The notes under the pieces: model-generated
Databases searched by the model: none
The model's input: the letters and a program-made list of their open reading frames with translations, nothing else
What the model was told of the DNA's origin: nothing
Translations under genes and position numbers: made by a program
Shown here: positions 50,593-59,550 of the stretch, piece by piece
Numbering within the stretch: the first letter of the stretch is position 1
Layout: every line of letters begins with the position of its first letter
Assembly (NCBI GenBank): GCA_036378155.1
Contig: DASUXA010000076.1
Span: forward strand, 37,966 to 101,965
Source: DASUXA01 sp036378155
Lineage (GTDB): Bacteria; Actinomycetota; Actinomycetes; Mycobacteriales; Micromonosporaceae
DNA length: 64,000 bases
Reading direction: 5' to 3'

Positions 50593-51747
50593 TCACCTGG
50601 TCGGCGACGGCGGACGCCATCCGACGATCGAGTCGAGACCGCGTACCGCCACCGCGTCTGGCAGCAGCGCCATCAGCCTCGCGGCGAGGATCTGCACCGG
50701 ATACGGCGCCTCGTACAGCCGGCTGGTGCGACGCGACCGGGTGGCGACCGTGGTCGTGCGGGGCAGGCGCGACGAGGTGAACCGGATCAGTGCCTCGGGT
50801 ACCGGCGCGTCGCGCAGGGTCGAGCCGAGCACGACGGCGTCCTCGATCGCCATGCAGCCGCCCTGCCCCAGGTCGGGCGTCATCGCGTGGGCCGCGTCGC
50901 CGACGAACGCGACCCTGCCCGCGTGCATGGTGGGCAGTGCGGTACCGAGCTCCTCCACGTCCTGCCGCAGCAGCGAGCCGGGCTTGATCCGGGCGAGAAC
51001 CTCCGGGATCGGGGCGTGCCAGGTGCCGAACCGCGCGACGAGTTCCGCCGCCGGGTCGGGGTCCGCCTGCCCGGCGGGTAGCACCAGCGTCGCGTAGCAG
51101 TACCAGAAATCCGCGTCCATCGGTACCACCGCGAACCGCGCGCCGCCGCGCCCCCAGGTCTCGAACGCCCCCGTGGTGTCGTCGACCGCCGGGACGATCA
51201 TCCGCCAGGCTTGGTAGCCGACGTACCGGGGTCGCGGATGGTCGGGGAACAGCGCGGCACGCAGCGTGGAACGGATGCCGTCGGCGGCTACCACCAGGTC
51301 GGCTCCGAGGTCACCGCGATCGGTGCGGAGGGTCACGGGTCCGTCGGGCGACGCCAGCCCGGTCACCGTGGTGCCGGTCTCGACCGTACCGGGCGGCAGC
51401 GCGTCGACCAGCAGCGCGACGAGTTCCGACCGGCGCAGCATGACCAGCGGCTCGCCGTACCGGTGGAGCACCGCGCTGGTGATGTCGGAGCGGGCGAGCC
51501 AGCGACCGTCCGGTCGGCGTACTCCACCGGCGCCGGTGAGCCTCGCGTGGGCGCGTACGCCCGCCCCGACGCCGATCGCGTCGAGTGCCCGCAGCGCGTT
51601 GGGCCACAAGCTGATCGCCGCCCCTACCGGTTCGAGGGACGGCGCGCGTTCCACCACCTGTACGTGCCAGCCGACCCGGTGGAGCGCCAGCGCGGCGGTG
51701 AGTCCGCCCAGCCCCGCCCCGACGATGACCGCGGATGGTTGTGCCAT
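50593..51747 (-). CDS. FAD-dependent monooxygenase, PHBH-like
   Basis: A 384-residue flavoprotein hydroxylase. AVIVGAGLGGLTAALALHRVGW (about 5-26) is the dinucleotide-binding loop, VVAADGIRSTLRAALFP (about 151-167) is the DG motif, and VAFVGDAAHAMTPDLGQGGCMAIEDAVVL (about 275-303) is the GD motif. Salicylate- or zeaxanthin-epoxidase-like relatives hydroxylate aromatic or polyketide substrates. The DinB gene on the other strand starts 104 bases upstream. Confidence 0.88.
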   Translation of the reverse strand: MAQPSAVIVGAGLGGLTAALALHRVGWHVQVVERAPSLEPVGAAISLWPNALRALDAIGVGAGVRAHARLTGAGGVRRPDGRWLARSDITSAVLHRYGEPLVMLRRSELVALLVDALPPGTVETGTTVTGLASPDGPVTLRTDRGDLGADLVVAADGIRSTLRAALFPDHPRPRYVGYQAWRMIVPAVDDTTGAFETWGRGGARFAVVPMDADFWYCYATLVLPAGQADPDPAAELVARFGTWHAPIPEVLARIKPGSLLRQDVEELGTALPTMHAGRVAFVGDAAHAMTPDLGQGGCMAIEDAVVLGSTLRDAPVPEALIRFTSSRLPRTTTVATRSRRTSRLYEAPYPVQILAARLMALLPDAVAVRGLDSIVGWRPPSPTR

Positions 51748-51850
51748 GTGACCTCCTGTCGCCCCAGCCGACTATGTCAGGCACGGCACACGGGAGGGGT
51801 ACCCGAGTCGGAGACCCGGCGGTCGACGAGGGCGCCCGTACGATGTCGGC

Positions 51851-52381
51851 ATGGACCTGTCGGAGGCGACCGCGATGCTCGCCCGTACGCCGGACGTCCT
51901 GGACCGGCTGCTGACCGGGCTGGCGCCGGAGTGGTTGCACCGCACTGACGGTCCGGGCACGTGGAGCGCGTACGACATCGTCGGGCATCTGGTGAACGCG
52001 GACGCGACGAACTGGGTGCCGCGCATCCGCACGATCGTCGAGCACGGCGGCGAGCAGCCGTTCGGCGTGTTCGACCGGGAGGCGATGCTCGGCTGGGAAC
52101 GCGAGCCGATGGCTGCTCTTCTGCGGCGGTTCCACATCGGACGGCAGGCGTGCCTCGACGAGTTGGCGTCGCTGCGACTGACCGCCGACGACCTGGGCCG
52201 CCGGGGACTGCACCCCGAGTTCGGCGAGGTCACGCTCGGGCAGGTCGTCGCCACGTGGGTGACGCACGACCTGACGCATCTGGCGCAGGTGGGCGAGGTC
52301 CTGGCGCGCCGGTACCGGGACGCGGTCGGCCCGTACCGCGCGTACATGCCGGCGCTCGACCGGGTCGCCGAGGCCGAGTAA
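51851..52381 (+). CDS. DinB-family metal-binding protein
   Basis: A 176-residue four-helix-bundle protein. ATAMLARTPDVLDRLLTGL and WSAYDIVGHLVNADATNWVPRIRTI (His about 45), and QVVATWVTHDLTHLAQVGEVLARRYR (two His about 144 and 148) give the His triad of DinB_2 proteins. It may act as a thiol transferase or in detoxification. It is divergent from the FAD monooxygenase. Confidence 0.87.
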   Translation: MDLSEATAMLARTPDVLDRLLTGLAPEWLHRTDGPGTWSAYDIVGHLVNADATNWVPRIRTIVEHGGEQPFGVFDREAMLGWEREPMAALLRRFHIGRQACLDELASLRLTADDLGRRGLHPEFGEVTLGQVVATWVTHDLTHLAQVGEVLARRYRDAVGPYRAYMPALDRVAEAE

Positions 52382-52541
52382 CGCGACACTGACAGCTATA
52401 GGTCACATCCGACGCGTAACCGTGGCGGGGGTCGTGCCGTTTGTCTGAGCGCACTCCGGTCGACGTCGGGGGGCGCTCACCCTTGTCGCAACCCGGAACG
52501 GAACAACTCCAGATGCCCCACACCTCGCCGCCAGGTGCCGG

Positions 52542-53618
52542 ATGACCACGTACCGCCGCACTCGGGTGGTCGTGGTCGTGCCCGCCTACAACGAGGCTGC
52601 CACGATCGCGTACACCGTCCACGCCCTCCACGCTCAGACCCGGCCGGTCGACCGGCTGATCGTGGTACCCAACAACTGCTCCGACGACACCGCAGCGGTC
52701 GCCCGCGCAGCCGGTGCCGAGGTGTGGGAGATGCCCGGTCCGAATCCGCACAAGAAAGCCGGGGCTCTGAACTGGGCGATCAACCGTCTGCTGCCGCAAC
52801 TCGACGACCGGGACATGCTGCTGGTCACGGACGCGGACAGCATCCTCGCGCCCGGCGCGGTCGCCGCGGCGGTCCACGCGCTGCGGCGCCGGGGCGTCGG
52901 CGCCGTGTGCGCCGACTACCAGTTGGATCGGCAACCTCGGCTCCTGGACATCCTGCAAGGCAACGAGTACGCCCGGTTCTCCCGGTGGGTGTGGCGCAAG
53001 GGCGGCAGGGCCGTGGTGCTGTCCGGGGTGGCGACTCTGTTCCGGGTGCCGGTCGTCCGGCAGGTCCTCGCTGCCCGAGCCCTCGGCATCCTGCCCGGGT
53101 ACCCCGCCGAGTTCTACCACCGCGACCCGGCGACCGAGGACATCGAGATGACCTTCGCGATCCGTGCCCTCGGCTACCGCCCCCGCGTCGCGCCGGGCTT
53201 CGACGCGGTCACCGACTCGATGCCCAACGTGCGGGCTCTTGTGCTGCAGCGGGTCCGCTGGCAGCGCGGGATGCTCGACAGCCTGCGCCTGTACGGGGTG
53301 CGCTGGTGGAACGTCGGCAACTGGGTGCGCCAGTTCGGCATCTACGTCAGTTCGCTGGTCATTCCCTTGTACCTGGCGGTCCTGGTCGGGACCTGGATCG
53401 TCGCCGGTTCCGTCCCGTGGGACCCGCGATGGCTCCCGCTGACCGCCGTGTTCGCCGCGGAACGGATCGTCACGGTGCGCCGACGCGGTTGGCGTTCGCT
53501 GCTCGCCGCTGCCGCCCTGTTTCCCGAGTGGTGCTACGAGCAGGTCCGGTCCTTCGCGTACTGGCGAGCGCTCGTCCAGACACTGCGCGGTACCGACCGC
53601 GTGTGGATCAATTCCTGA
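52542..53618 (+). CDS. family 2 glycosyltransferase, membrane-associated
   Basis: A 358-residue enzyme. VVVVPAYNEAATIAYTVHALH, LIVVPNNCSDDTAAVA, LLVTDADSIL (DxD-type metal site), TEDIEMTFAI (TED) and QRVRWQRGM (Q-x-x-RW) are the hallmarks of processive GT-2 enzymes such as those for hyaluronan, poly-N-acetylglucosamine or cellulose. Hydrophobic segments are at about 269-289 and 298-325. It may make a surface polysaccharide. It lies 18 bases before an LPVTG microprotein gene. Confidence 0.9.
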   Translation: MTTYRRTRVVVVVPAYNEAATIAYTVHALHAQTRPVDRLIVVPNNCSDDTAAVARAAGAEVWEMPGPNPHKKAGALNWAINRLLPQLDDRDMLLVTDADSILAPGAVAAAVHALRRRGVGAVCADYQLDRQPRLLDILQGNEYARFSRWVWRKGGRAVVLSGVATLFRVPVVRQVLAARALGILPGYPAEFYHRDPATEDIEMTFAIRALGYRPRVAPGFDAVTDSMPNVRALVLQRVRWQRGMLDSLRLYGVRWWNVGNWVRQFGIYVSSLVIPLYLAVLVGTWIVAGSVPWDPRWLPLTAVFAAERIVTVRRRGWRSLLAAAALFPEWCYEQVRSFAYWRALVQTLRGTDRVWINS

Positions 53619-53636
53619 ACAGAAGGGTTCTGAACA

Positions 53637-53807
53637 ATGTACGGACGTGGATGTGCCGCGGCTGCCGCCGGTTGCTCCGCCACTCTGCCCGTCACCGGTG
53701 TCAGCCTCGGCTGGTCGCTGGTCGCCGGGGTCACTCTTTTCGTCGCCGGTATGGCGCTGCTCCGGCTGGTTCCGTCGGCACGCGCCCGTCGGGCCCGTAG
53801 CCGGTAA
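53637..53807 (+). CDS. 56-aa LPVTG membrane microprotein
   Basis: ATG at 53637-53639, TAA at 53805-53807, and AAGGG about ten bases upstream. The product has SATLPVTGVSLGWSLVAGVTLFVAGMALLRLVP then a basic tail SARARRARSR, the exact LPxTG-hydrophobic-positive layout of a sortase substrate, but with no room for a mature domain. The first Cys-rich 13 residues (MYGRGCAAAAGCS) have no signal peptide. It is probably made together with the glycosyltransferase and may be a membrane modulator of it. Confidence 0.68.
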   Translation: MYGRGCAAAAAGCSATLPVTGVSLGWSLVAGVTLFVAGMALLRLVPSARARRARSR

Positions 53808-53914
53808 CCCGCCGCTTTCTGCGAACCGCCGCACCTGCTGGGCGGACGCGGGAAACTGGGGGTGTCGACGGCGGTCGTCCGTCGGGGCGGCCGCCACTCA
53901 CACGGGGGGTTGCC

Positions 53915-54211
53915 ATGCGGGTACTGATGACAGTCGAAATGGACAGCGAGGCGGCGAGCCAGAGCATCCGGGACGGGAAACTGCCCGAGGTGATGGACAC
54001 CGCGCTCAAGCAGCTGCAGCCGGAAGCCGCCTACTTCGCCACCCACGACGGTAACCGGACCGCGTACATCGTCTTCGATCTGCGTGAGCCGGCGCAGATG
54101 CCGCAGGTCGCCGAGCCGTTCTTCTCTGCGCTCAAGGCGAAGATCAACATGTGTCCGGTGATGAACGCGGACGACGTACGGGAAGGCATCAGTCGCCTGT
54201 CGCGCGCGTAG
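53915..54211 (+). CDS. conserved hypothetical protein (98 aa)
   Basis: A ferredoxin-like alpha/beta pattern: MRVLMTVEMDSEAASQSIRDGKLPEVMDTALKQLQPEAAYFATHDGNRTAYIVFDL and MPQVAEPFFSALKAKINMCPVMNADDVREGI. Similar short actinomycete proteins are common, but I know no function. GGGG precedes the ATG at 53915. A perfect terminator-like hairpin follows 12 bases after its stop. Confidence 0.78.
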   Translation: MRVLMTVEMDSEAASQSIRDGKLPEVMDTALKQLQPEAAYFATHDGNRTAYIVFDLREPAQMPQVAEPFFSALKAKINMCPVMNADDVREGISRLSRA

Positions 54212-54223
54212 CGCGTCCGCAGC

Positions 54224-54263
54224 GCCAGCGGTGCGGGCATCTCTGGGTGCCCGCACCGCTGGC
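54224..54263 (+). terminator. 16-bp stem hairpin after the 98-aa gene
   Basis: GCCAGCGGTGCGGGCA (54224-54239) pairs perfectly with TGCCCGCACCGCTGGC (54248-54263) around an 8-base loop. There is no T run, as is usual for actinomycete terminators. Confidence 0.8.
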
Positions 54264-54374
54264 TGTACGCGCATGGCGACATATCCCGCGTCCAGCCGTC
54301 GCGTGTGCGCGCCCACAGAACGACCGGAATGGTTCGCCGAAATCATTTGAAATCACATTGGAATCGTCGGTGCC

Positions 54375-54403
54375 TTGTCAATTTGAGTTATTTATGGTAC
54401 GGT
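54375..54403 (+). promoter_or_regulatory. -35/-10 promoter of the dienelactone hydrolase gene
   Basis: TTGTCA (54375-54380) and TACGGT (54398-54403) are separated by 17 bases and lie in an AT-rich stretch about 40 bases before the ATG. This is a plausible housekeeping promoter. Confidence 0.5.
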
Positions 54404-54441
54404 GCGAAAAATAGCTAATCCTTTCTGTTACCGTTTCGCGC

Positions 54442-55218
54442 ATGACCGATGAACGTCATTCTGTCGCGGCGACGGTAACTTCTGCGCATGCCGTTTCCCG
54501 TCCACGGGTCGTGACCCGAGATGTTTCGTACACCGACCTCGACACCCGACTCACCGGCGCGCTGTACCGGGACGAGTCCCAGCCTGGTCCGCGCCCCGGG
54601 GTCCTGCTCATTCACGGCGGTGCCGGTCTCGACGAGCACGCCCGCGATCAGGCGCGCCGGTACGCCGAACTCGGGTACGCGGTGCTCGCCTGCGACATGT
54701 ACGGCGAGGGTGTCGCCGGCGACCGCGAGCGGGTGCTGGCGTGCGTGACCGCGATGCGCGACGACCCGGCTTTCCTGGTACGCCGAGGGCAGGCTGGGCT
54801 GGCAGCGCTGTCCCGCTGCCCCGAGGTGAGCGCCCCGGCGGCTGCCGTCGGCTTCTGCTTCGGGGGAATGGCGGCCCTGACGCTGGCGCGGTACGGGGCG
54901 GACCTCGCCGCTGTCGTGAGCATCCACGGCACTCTCAGCACCTCCACACCCGCCGAACCGGGCACGGTCACCGCGAAGGTCCTGGTCTGCCACGGCGCAG
55001 CCGACCCGCACGTACCGATGAGCCAGGTCGCCGCCTTCGCCGACGAGATGGATCGCGCCGGCGCCGACTGGCAACTCGTCGTGTACGGGCGAGCGATGCA
55101 CGGCTTCACGCACAAGCACGCCGTACCCGGCGCTGCGCCCGGTGTCGCCTACGATCCGGTCGCCGACCAGCGCTCGTTCGCCGCCGCCCGTACCTTCCTC
55201 GCCGAAGTGCTCGGCTGA
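54442..55218 (+). CDS. dienelactone hydrolase family protein
   Basis: A 258-residue alpha/beta hydrolase. PGVLLIHGGAGLDEHARDQARRYAELGYAVLACDMYGEG (about 52-90) forms the oxyanion region, the nucleophile is Cys in VGFCFGGMAAL (about 136-146), Asp is in CHGAADPHVP (about 183-192) and His is in YGRAMHGFTHK (about 215-225). The length and triad match DLH. The substrate is unknown. Confidence 0.9.
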   Translation: MTDERHSVAATVTSAHAVSRPRVVTRDVSYTDLDTRLTGALYRDESQPGPRPGVLLIHGGAGLDEHARDQARRYAELGYAVLACDMYGEGVAGDRERVLACVTAMRDDPAFLVRRGQAGLAALSRCPEVSAPAAAVGFCFGGMAALTLARYGADLAAVVSIHGTLSTSTPAEPGTVTAKVLVCHGAADPHVPMSQVAAFADEMDRAGADWQLVVYGRAMHGFTHKHAVPGAAPGVAYDPVADQRSFAAARTFLAEVLG

Positions 55219-55370
55219 CCGGTCGTCGCGTGTCCCGCGCCGGCTCCGGTGCTCTTCACCTTGACGTACACCCGGCAAGGACACGCCGATACGGCGGACC
55301 TGAGCGGATTCGCGGACCTCGGCGACGTCCCGTACACCGGGTGCACCGCCCATCCCGGCTGACCGCCCCG

Positions 55371-55766
55371 CTACCGTTCGCCGAGCACCTGGTCGATCTT
55401 CGGTGCCAGGGAGCCGCGCGGGATGGTTCCGTTGCAGATCGACGCCACGTTGCCCTGCCGGTCGAGGATCAACGTGGCGGGCTGCGGATCCGGAGCGAAC
55501 TCCACAAACGACAGCGCGACCTTGCCCTTCGGGTCGTACACGCTCGGAAAGTCCATTTTGAACGCGCGGGCGAACGCGACAGCGGCGTCCCTCGAATCCC
55601 TGAAGTTGACGCCCAGGAACGCGACCTGACTGTTGCGGAATTCCCGGTACGTGTCCGCGATCTCCGCCGCCTCGACCCGGCAAGCGGAGCACCAGGACGC
55701 CCAGAAGTTGACGACCGAGACCTTGCCGACGAGCGCCGCCCCGTCGTACGTCGAGCCGTCCAGCAA
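55371..55766 (-). CDS. TlpA/ResA-like thioredoxin, N-terminally truncated
   Basis: About 131 residues. LDGSTYDGAALVGKVSVVNFWASWCSACRVEAAEIADTY carries the redox pair CSAC (about 26-29), and VAFLGVNFRDSRDAAVAFA and PATLILDRQGNVASICNGTI complete the TlpA fold. Family members have an N-terminal signal or lipoprotein anchor, but none is found here. The frame upstream has no ATG or GTG, and the only start is the TTG at 55764-55766 without a ribosome site. It looks like a decayed copy of an exported thiol-disulfide protein. Confidence 0.75.
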   Translation of the reverse strand: MLDGSTYDGAALVGKVSVVNFWASWCSACRVEAAEIADTYREFRNSQVAFLGVNFRDSRDAAVAFARAFKMDFPSVYDPKGKVALSFVEFAPDPQPATLILDRQGNVASICNGTIPRGSLAPKIDQVLGER

Positions 55767-55816
55767 CGTACCGGTGACGCGCGGCGCCGGTCGCCTGCGC
55801 GCTCCTGTTGATGCTT

Positions 55817-55845
55817 GGCGGGGGCGGGCAGTGCCCGCCCCCGCC
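55817..55845. terminator. terminator of the DNRLRE-like secreted protein gene
   Basis: GGCGGGGGCGGGCA (55817-55830) and TGCCCGCCCCCGCC (55832-55845) are complementary around a one- to three-base loop. It follows the minus-strand gene stop at 55854 by nine bases. Confidence 0.8.
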
Positions 55846-55853
55846 GCATGGCG

Positions 55854-57749
55854 TCAGGGCGTCGGGTCGGTGACGTAGAAGTCGTAGTAACCCTCGTCCG
55901 AGATCGGGTCGCCGTCCGCGTCGACCGCGCAGACCTCGATCTCGTGGACACCGCTGGTGTCCGGGGTCCACTCGATCGTCGCCGTGCCGTCGACGCCGGC
56001 AGGCACCGTGATCGTGTCGCCCCAGTCGATGGAGTACTGGTAGCCGACCGTTCCGGCGACCGGCGAGGCGAACGTGAAGTGGCTAGTCACCCCGATACCA
56101 CCACCGCTCTGCCAGGTCGCGGCGTAATCGGGGTACACGTCCGAGCTGACCGCGGGAGCGTTGATGATCGAGTAGTAGTACTGAGCGGGCGGGCTCACCC
56201 AGCCGTTGGCGCTGACGCTACTGATCTCGACGGAGACTGAGCACGCGCACTGCGGCGTGAAGGTGACCGAGCCAGATCCGTCGGCGGATGCCGCGACCGT
56301 CCGGGTGTCGCCCCAGTTGATCTGGTACCGGTAGCTGACCACCGAGGTGACCGCCGGGTTGGGTCGGACGCTGACCGTGAACGGTTTGCCCACCATCGGC
56401 TGGCTGTACACCAGGATGGTCGGCGTCGTGTCCCCGACCGTCACGTCGTACTCGACGACCGACGAGGTGTTGCAGGCGCGGTCGATGCTCAGCACGTACA
56501 GCCGGTTCGGGCCGGGCCTGGGCGGCGACAGGTCCAGAGTCGCGGAACCCCCGAGTCCGTCTGCCGGTACGACGCCCGGTGTCTTCAGCGGATCCGACGC
56601 CTGCCACACTCCGTCGATGTAGCTCATCGTGCAGATGACGCCCGGATAGTTGTTCCACGAGTACTGGTAGCCGACGACGTCGTCGACACCGTTCGAGGCG
56701 AAGGTGAAGTGCCCGGGGGTCCCACCGCTGACGTAGCCGTCTCGGGGGTAGTTCGACGAGGTCACTGTGGGCGGCTGTGCCGGCGCGGTGGCGTCCGTGG
56801 TGAAGTAGCAGGTCTGCGACCAGTCCGAGGTGTCCGTGCCGTCGCTGACCCGCGTCTGCCAGCCGTACGTGGTGTCGCCGGCGAGCACGCCGGCCGGGAC
56901 CTGAACACTGCTGACCCAGCCGCTACTGAGGGTGTTGGTGTCGTCGAAGGTCGTGCGGTGGTCGGGGCTGTCGGCGGGCCAGATCGCGAACGTACCGGTC
57001 AAGTCGTTCGCGTCGTTGGGGTCGGCGTCTTTGAACAATGCCGCCAGCGTGGGCCGCAGACTTGCGACATACGGGTACGGCGCCTGGGTGGCGCAGGGCA
57101 GCCCGCCGTTGTAGAGCCGAGTCGGTACCTCGGGCAGCGTGTTGTAGTCGACCGTGAGCTTCACCCCGTACTGCGCGGAAAGCCACCGGCCCAGCTTGAT
57201 CTCGCCTTCGCGGTCTTCGGGGACGCGCAACTCGACGCTCACCGTCGTCCGGCCCGCCGCCAGCGCCTGCTGGACCACCGAGGTCATGTTCATGCCGATG
57301 TACCCGGGGCACAACTTCGACCCACCGACCGTACCGACCAGAGTCTGCTCGGCAGGCGGGTCAGCCCAGGTCGGGTTCGTTGCCGGACTGGTCGTCCACA
57401 CTTCGACGTCCCGATCCACGCAGTCGGTCGCCTCGTACTCGTCGGCGTACAGATTCGCGGTGAACACCTTCTTGCCCACGAACGCGGAGAGGTCGTACGT
57501 CGCGTACACCCGCGACATGTGGTGCTTGCCGTCGGCGTCACGCCAGGCTCCCAGCGGGATCTGTGGATTCGGCGTGAGCGAGGCTTGTACGTCGAGCGAG
57601 TCCGTGTACCGTTCCGAGACCCACGGCGCGTAGTCGTAGGTGTGTCCGGCCGCTGCCGGCTGTACCGCCGCGAACCCACCGACTGCGGCGCCGACGAGTG
57701 CGGCGAGCGCGGTGAGGGCACGCGTTTTCGCGGCTGACTTGTTGCTCAT
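55854..57749 (-). CDS. large secreted protein with DNRLRE-like and Ig-like domains
   Basis: A 631-residue exported protein. The signal peptide is KTRALTALAALVGAAVGGFAAVQPAAA with cleavage after AAA at about residue 34. The first 190 residues (SRVYATYDLSAFVGKKVFTANLYADEYEATDC...VELRVPEDREGEIKLGRWLS) match the DNRLRE/TGF-propeptide-like domain of actinomycete cell-surface proteins. At least three Ig/fibronectin-like units follow, two sharing the pattern VxYxYQI/S-WGDTxTV (about 450-630). No catalytic domain is seen. GGAG lies upstream. It may be an adhesin or matrix protein. Confidence 0.85.
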   Translation of the reverse strand: MSNKSAAKTRALTALAALVGAAVGGFAAVQPAAAGHTYDYAPWVSERYTDSLDVQASLTPNPQIPLGAWRDADGKHHMSRVYATYDLSAFVGKKVFTANLYADEYEATDCVDRDVEVWTTSPATNPTWADPPAEQTLVGTVGGSKLCPGYIGMNMTSVVQQALAAGRTTVSVELRVPEDREGEIKLGRWLSAQYGVKLTVDYNTLPEVPTRLYNGGLPCATQAPYPYVASLRPTLAALFKDADPNDANDLTGTFAIWPADSPDHRTTFDDTNTLSSGWVSSVQVPAGVLAGDTTYGWQTRVSDGTDTSDWSQTCYFTTDATAPAQPPTVTSSNYPRDGYVSGGTPGHFTFASNGVDDVVGYQYSWNNYPGVICTMSYIDGVWQASDPLKTPGVVPADGLGGSATLDLSPPRPGPNRLYVLSIDRACNTSSVVEYDVTVGDTTPTILVYSQPMVGKPFTVSVRPNPAVTSVVSYRYQINWGDTRTVAASADGSGSVTFTPQCACSVSVEISSVSANGWVSPPAQYYYSIINAPAVSSDVYPDYAATWQSGGGIGVTSHFTFASPVAGTVGYQYSIDWGDTITVPAGVDGTATIEWTPDTSGVHEIEVCAVDADGDPISDEGYYDFYVTDPTP

Positions 57750-57944
57750 GCCTGCCTCGATCTCCTTTGTGGACCCCCGTGATCCAAGGAGGGGGTGAAA
57801 AGGCGGAGTCTATCCAGGCATGGCGATATCTTTTGCCCGGTCAAGCGGTCGCGGTGTCGGAACATGCGGCTCCCGCGAAATCTGACGCACTCCTCGGAAT
57901 TCCCCTGGATACCGCGAAATCGGACCTCGACGACCTGGTCCGGT

Positions 57945-59345
57945 TCAGTCGGTCAACGAGCGGTCAAGCGCGTGCTTGGTCCGGTTGTGTAGAACAGTCA
58001 GCTCGGCGGAATCGCCTCTGACCTCGGTGACGAGTTCGACGGCGGCCAGCAGGTACTCAAGGGCGATGACGTATTCGTCAAATGGAGCTTCGACCTCGAA
58101 CCGATCGAGCAGAACCTCGAAGTCAGCCAGCACCGCCTCGGCACTGGCGACAGCACGGTCGGGATCGCCGTTGCGCTGGGCGCAGCGAGCGAATTCGATC
58201 ATCGCTCGTCCGACGAAGGCGTGACATTGGCCCAGCAGGCGGGTGACGATGCGTCTCACGAGTGCGAGGCCACGCTGTTCGAGTTCCGGGTCGGGCTGGG
58301 CGGCAAACGTCGCGGTGACTTGGCGGGCAGCCGCGGCGAGGGCGACACCGTCGACCCACTCCTGGGAACCCTCCGGGGCACAAGCCTGCTGCCCCAACCG
58401 GGCGATGCACGCTTCGGCGGCGACCGATAGCGACGTCGCCGCTTCAAGAAGCAGGTGAAAGCGCGTCCGATCCGGCTCTTGGGACGCGACTGCCACACGT
58501 GCGACCTCGAGCGCCACGGCGACGTCTTCGGTGCCACGTGTGGGCTGGCCGCGCCGCGCGCGCTCCAGCAGAGCCTGCGCAGACGCCTGCTGGTCCGGCG
58601 ACAGCCCAGGAGCATCATCGTCGACCGGTAGTCCGAGCTCGAGCCGGTAGGACGTCCACGCCAGGGGGTCCTTGACGGGGTCCGGCTCGTTGGCAGGGTT
58701 GCCGGACGCGGCACGTACGACGCCACCCGCGACCCGGTCCATCGCCAGCCGGGCATCATCGAACGGCAACCCGAACCGCTCGGTCAAGACGGCAAGGACA
58801 TCGCGACGACGCGTCCCCTGCTCCTCAACCGCCCGCAGGTACGAAACCAGAGCGCGCACCGATGTTCCGCGAGCAAGGCGCACACTCAGGTCGTCCGTCC
58901 ACTCCACGGCACCTGGATGCGCTTCCGGACCTCGTGCCGCAAACGAATGTGTCAGCTGCTCCGCGACCCGGCGAGCCGCCTTCTCGCCTGCCCGCTGTCG
59001 GATCAGGCTCTCCTTGGCCACGCCACGGACGGTGGCGATAACCTTCCCGGCATCCTCCGACAGCGTCACCGTGACGACGGTGGGGTTCAGGTTCATGGCG
59101 CCGGTGCCGATCATTGCTTGCAACTCGGCGGTCCGGGTACCCAGGTTGTCCAGGGTCCGGGCGACGAGGTCGGCGGCCGTTGTCAACGGCGGACACAGTT
59201 CCACCGTGGTCTCGAAGATGTCGGCTCGCATCCACCTGGCCACCCGGCGAGCGCCTCGCCCAGCGCCCCGGCTGACCATGTCGCCTACCGCGCCGAGCGC
59301 GGACACCAGTAGGTCGCCTTCCTCTGGCGTCAGCTCCACCGCCAT
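57945..59345 (-). CDS. large helical hypothetical protein (466 aa)
   Basis: I do not recognise a family. The sequence is Ala/Arg/Leu-rich and almost entirely helical by composition, with no membrane segment or signal. Notable parts are MAVELTPEEGDLLVSALGAVGDM at the start, a basic GRGARRVARWM stretch (about 30-40), VEEQGTRRRDVLAVLTERFGLPFDDARLAMDRV in the middle and a tetratricopeptide-like end (FVGRAMIEFARCAQRNGDPDRAVASAEAVLADFEVLL). It may be a regulatory or scaffolding protein. It lies at the left boundary of the second element. Confidence 0.7.
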   Translation of the reverse strand: MAVELTPEEGDLLVSALGAVGDMVSRGAGRGARRVARWMRADIFETTVELCPPLTTAADLVARTLDNLGTRTAELQAMIGTGAMNLNPTVVTVTLSEDAGKVIATVRGVAKESLIRQRAGEKAARRVAEQLTHSFAARGPEAHPGAVEWTDDLSVRLARGTSVRALVSYLRAVEEQGTRRRDVLAVLTERFGLPFDDARLAMDRVAGGVVRAASGNPANEPDPVKDPLAWTSYRLELGLPVDDDAPGLSPDQQASAQALLERARRGQPTRGTEDVAVALEVARVAVASQEPDRTRFHLLLEAATSLSVAAEACIARLGQQACAPEGSQEWVDGVALAAAARQVTATFAAQPDPELEQRGLALVRRIVTRLLGQCHAFVGRAMIEFARCAQRNGDPDRAVASAEAVLADFEVLLDRFEVEAPFDEYVIALEYLLAAVELVTEVRGDSAELTVLHNRTKHALDRSLTD

Positions 59346-59465
59346 AGTGGATCATGGGACGGTACATGATCACAATCCTCGACGATTGAGCGGGAGCCGC
59401 ACGGTGTCGTCCTTTGCTGCCATTTCGCTGCCCCATGGCGTCGCCGACGATCGGCCGAAACAGAA

Positions 59466-59489
59466 AGGACCCCTCGCATGAGGGGTCCT
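59466..59489 (-). terminator. ancestral terminator behind tRNA-Pro
   Basis: AGGACCCCT and AGGGGTCCT pair perfectly with a short loop. On the minus strand it follows the tRNA-Pro 3' fragment and is trailed by TTTCTGTTT. It should be the original chromosomal terminator of the tRNA gene, now beyond the element boundary. Confidence 0.75.
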
Positions 59490-59505
59490 GACCTGCTCGA
59501 ATATC

Positions 59506-59550
59506 TGGTCGGGGTGGCCGGATTTAAACCGACGACCTCTTCGTCCCGAA
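59506..59550 (-). repeat. orphan 3' half of tRNA-Pro(CGG), candidate att site of element 2
   Basis: On the minus strand the sequence reads TTCGGGA (anticodon loop with CGG), CGAAG, a variable loop, a T arm GTCGG-TTTAAAT-CCGGC, acceptor CACCCCG, discriminator A and CCA. There is no D arm or 5' acceptor half on the other side. The T loop has T instead of the invariant C at the third position. It is exactly what remains when an element integrates into a tRNA 3' end, and the complete gene should lie to the right of the window. Confidence 0.8.

Noticed and set aside
55219..55362. short plus-strand frame after the dienelactone hydrolase gene (FTLTYTRQGHADTADLSGF...)
   Set aside because: It reads somewhat like protein but lacks a start codon and ribosome site and matches no family I know; too weak to call even as a remnant.
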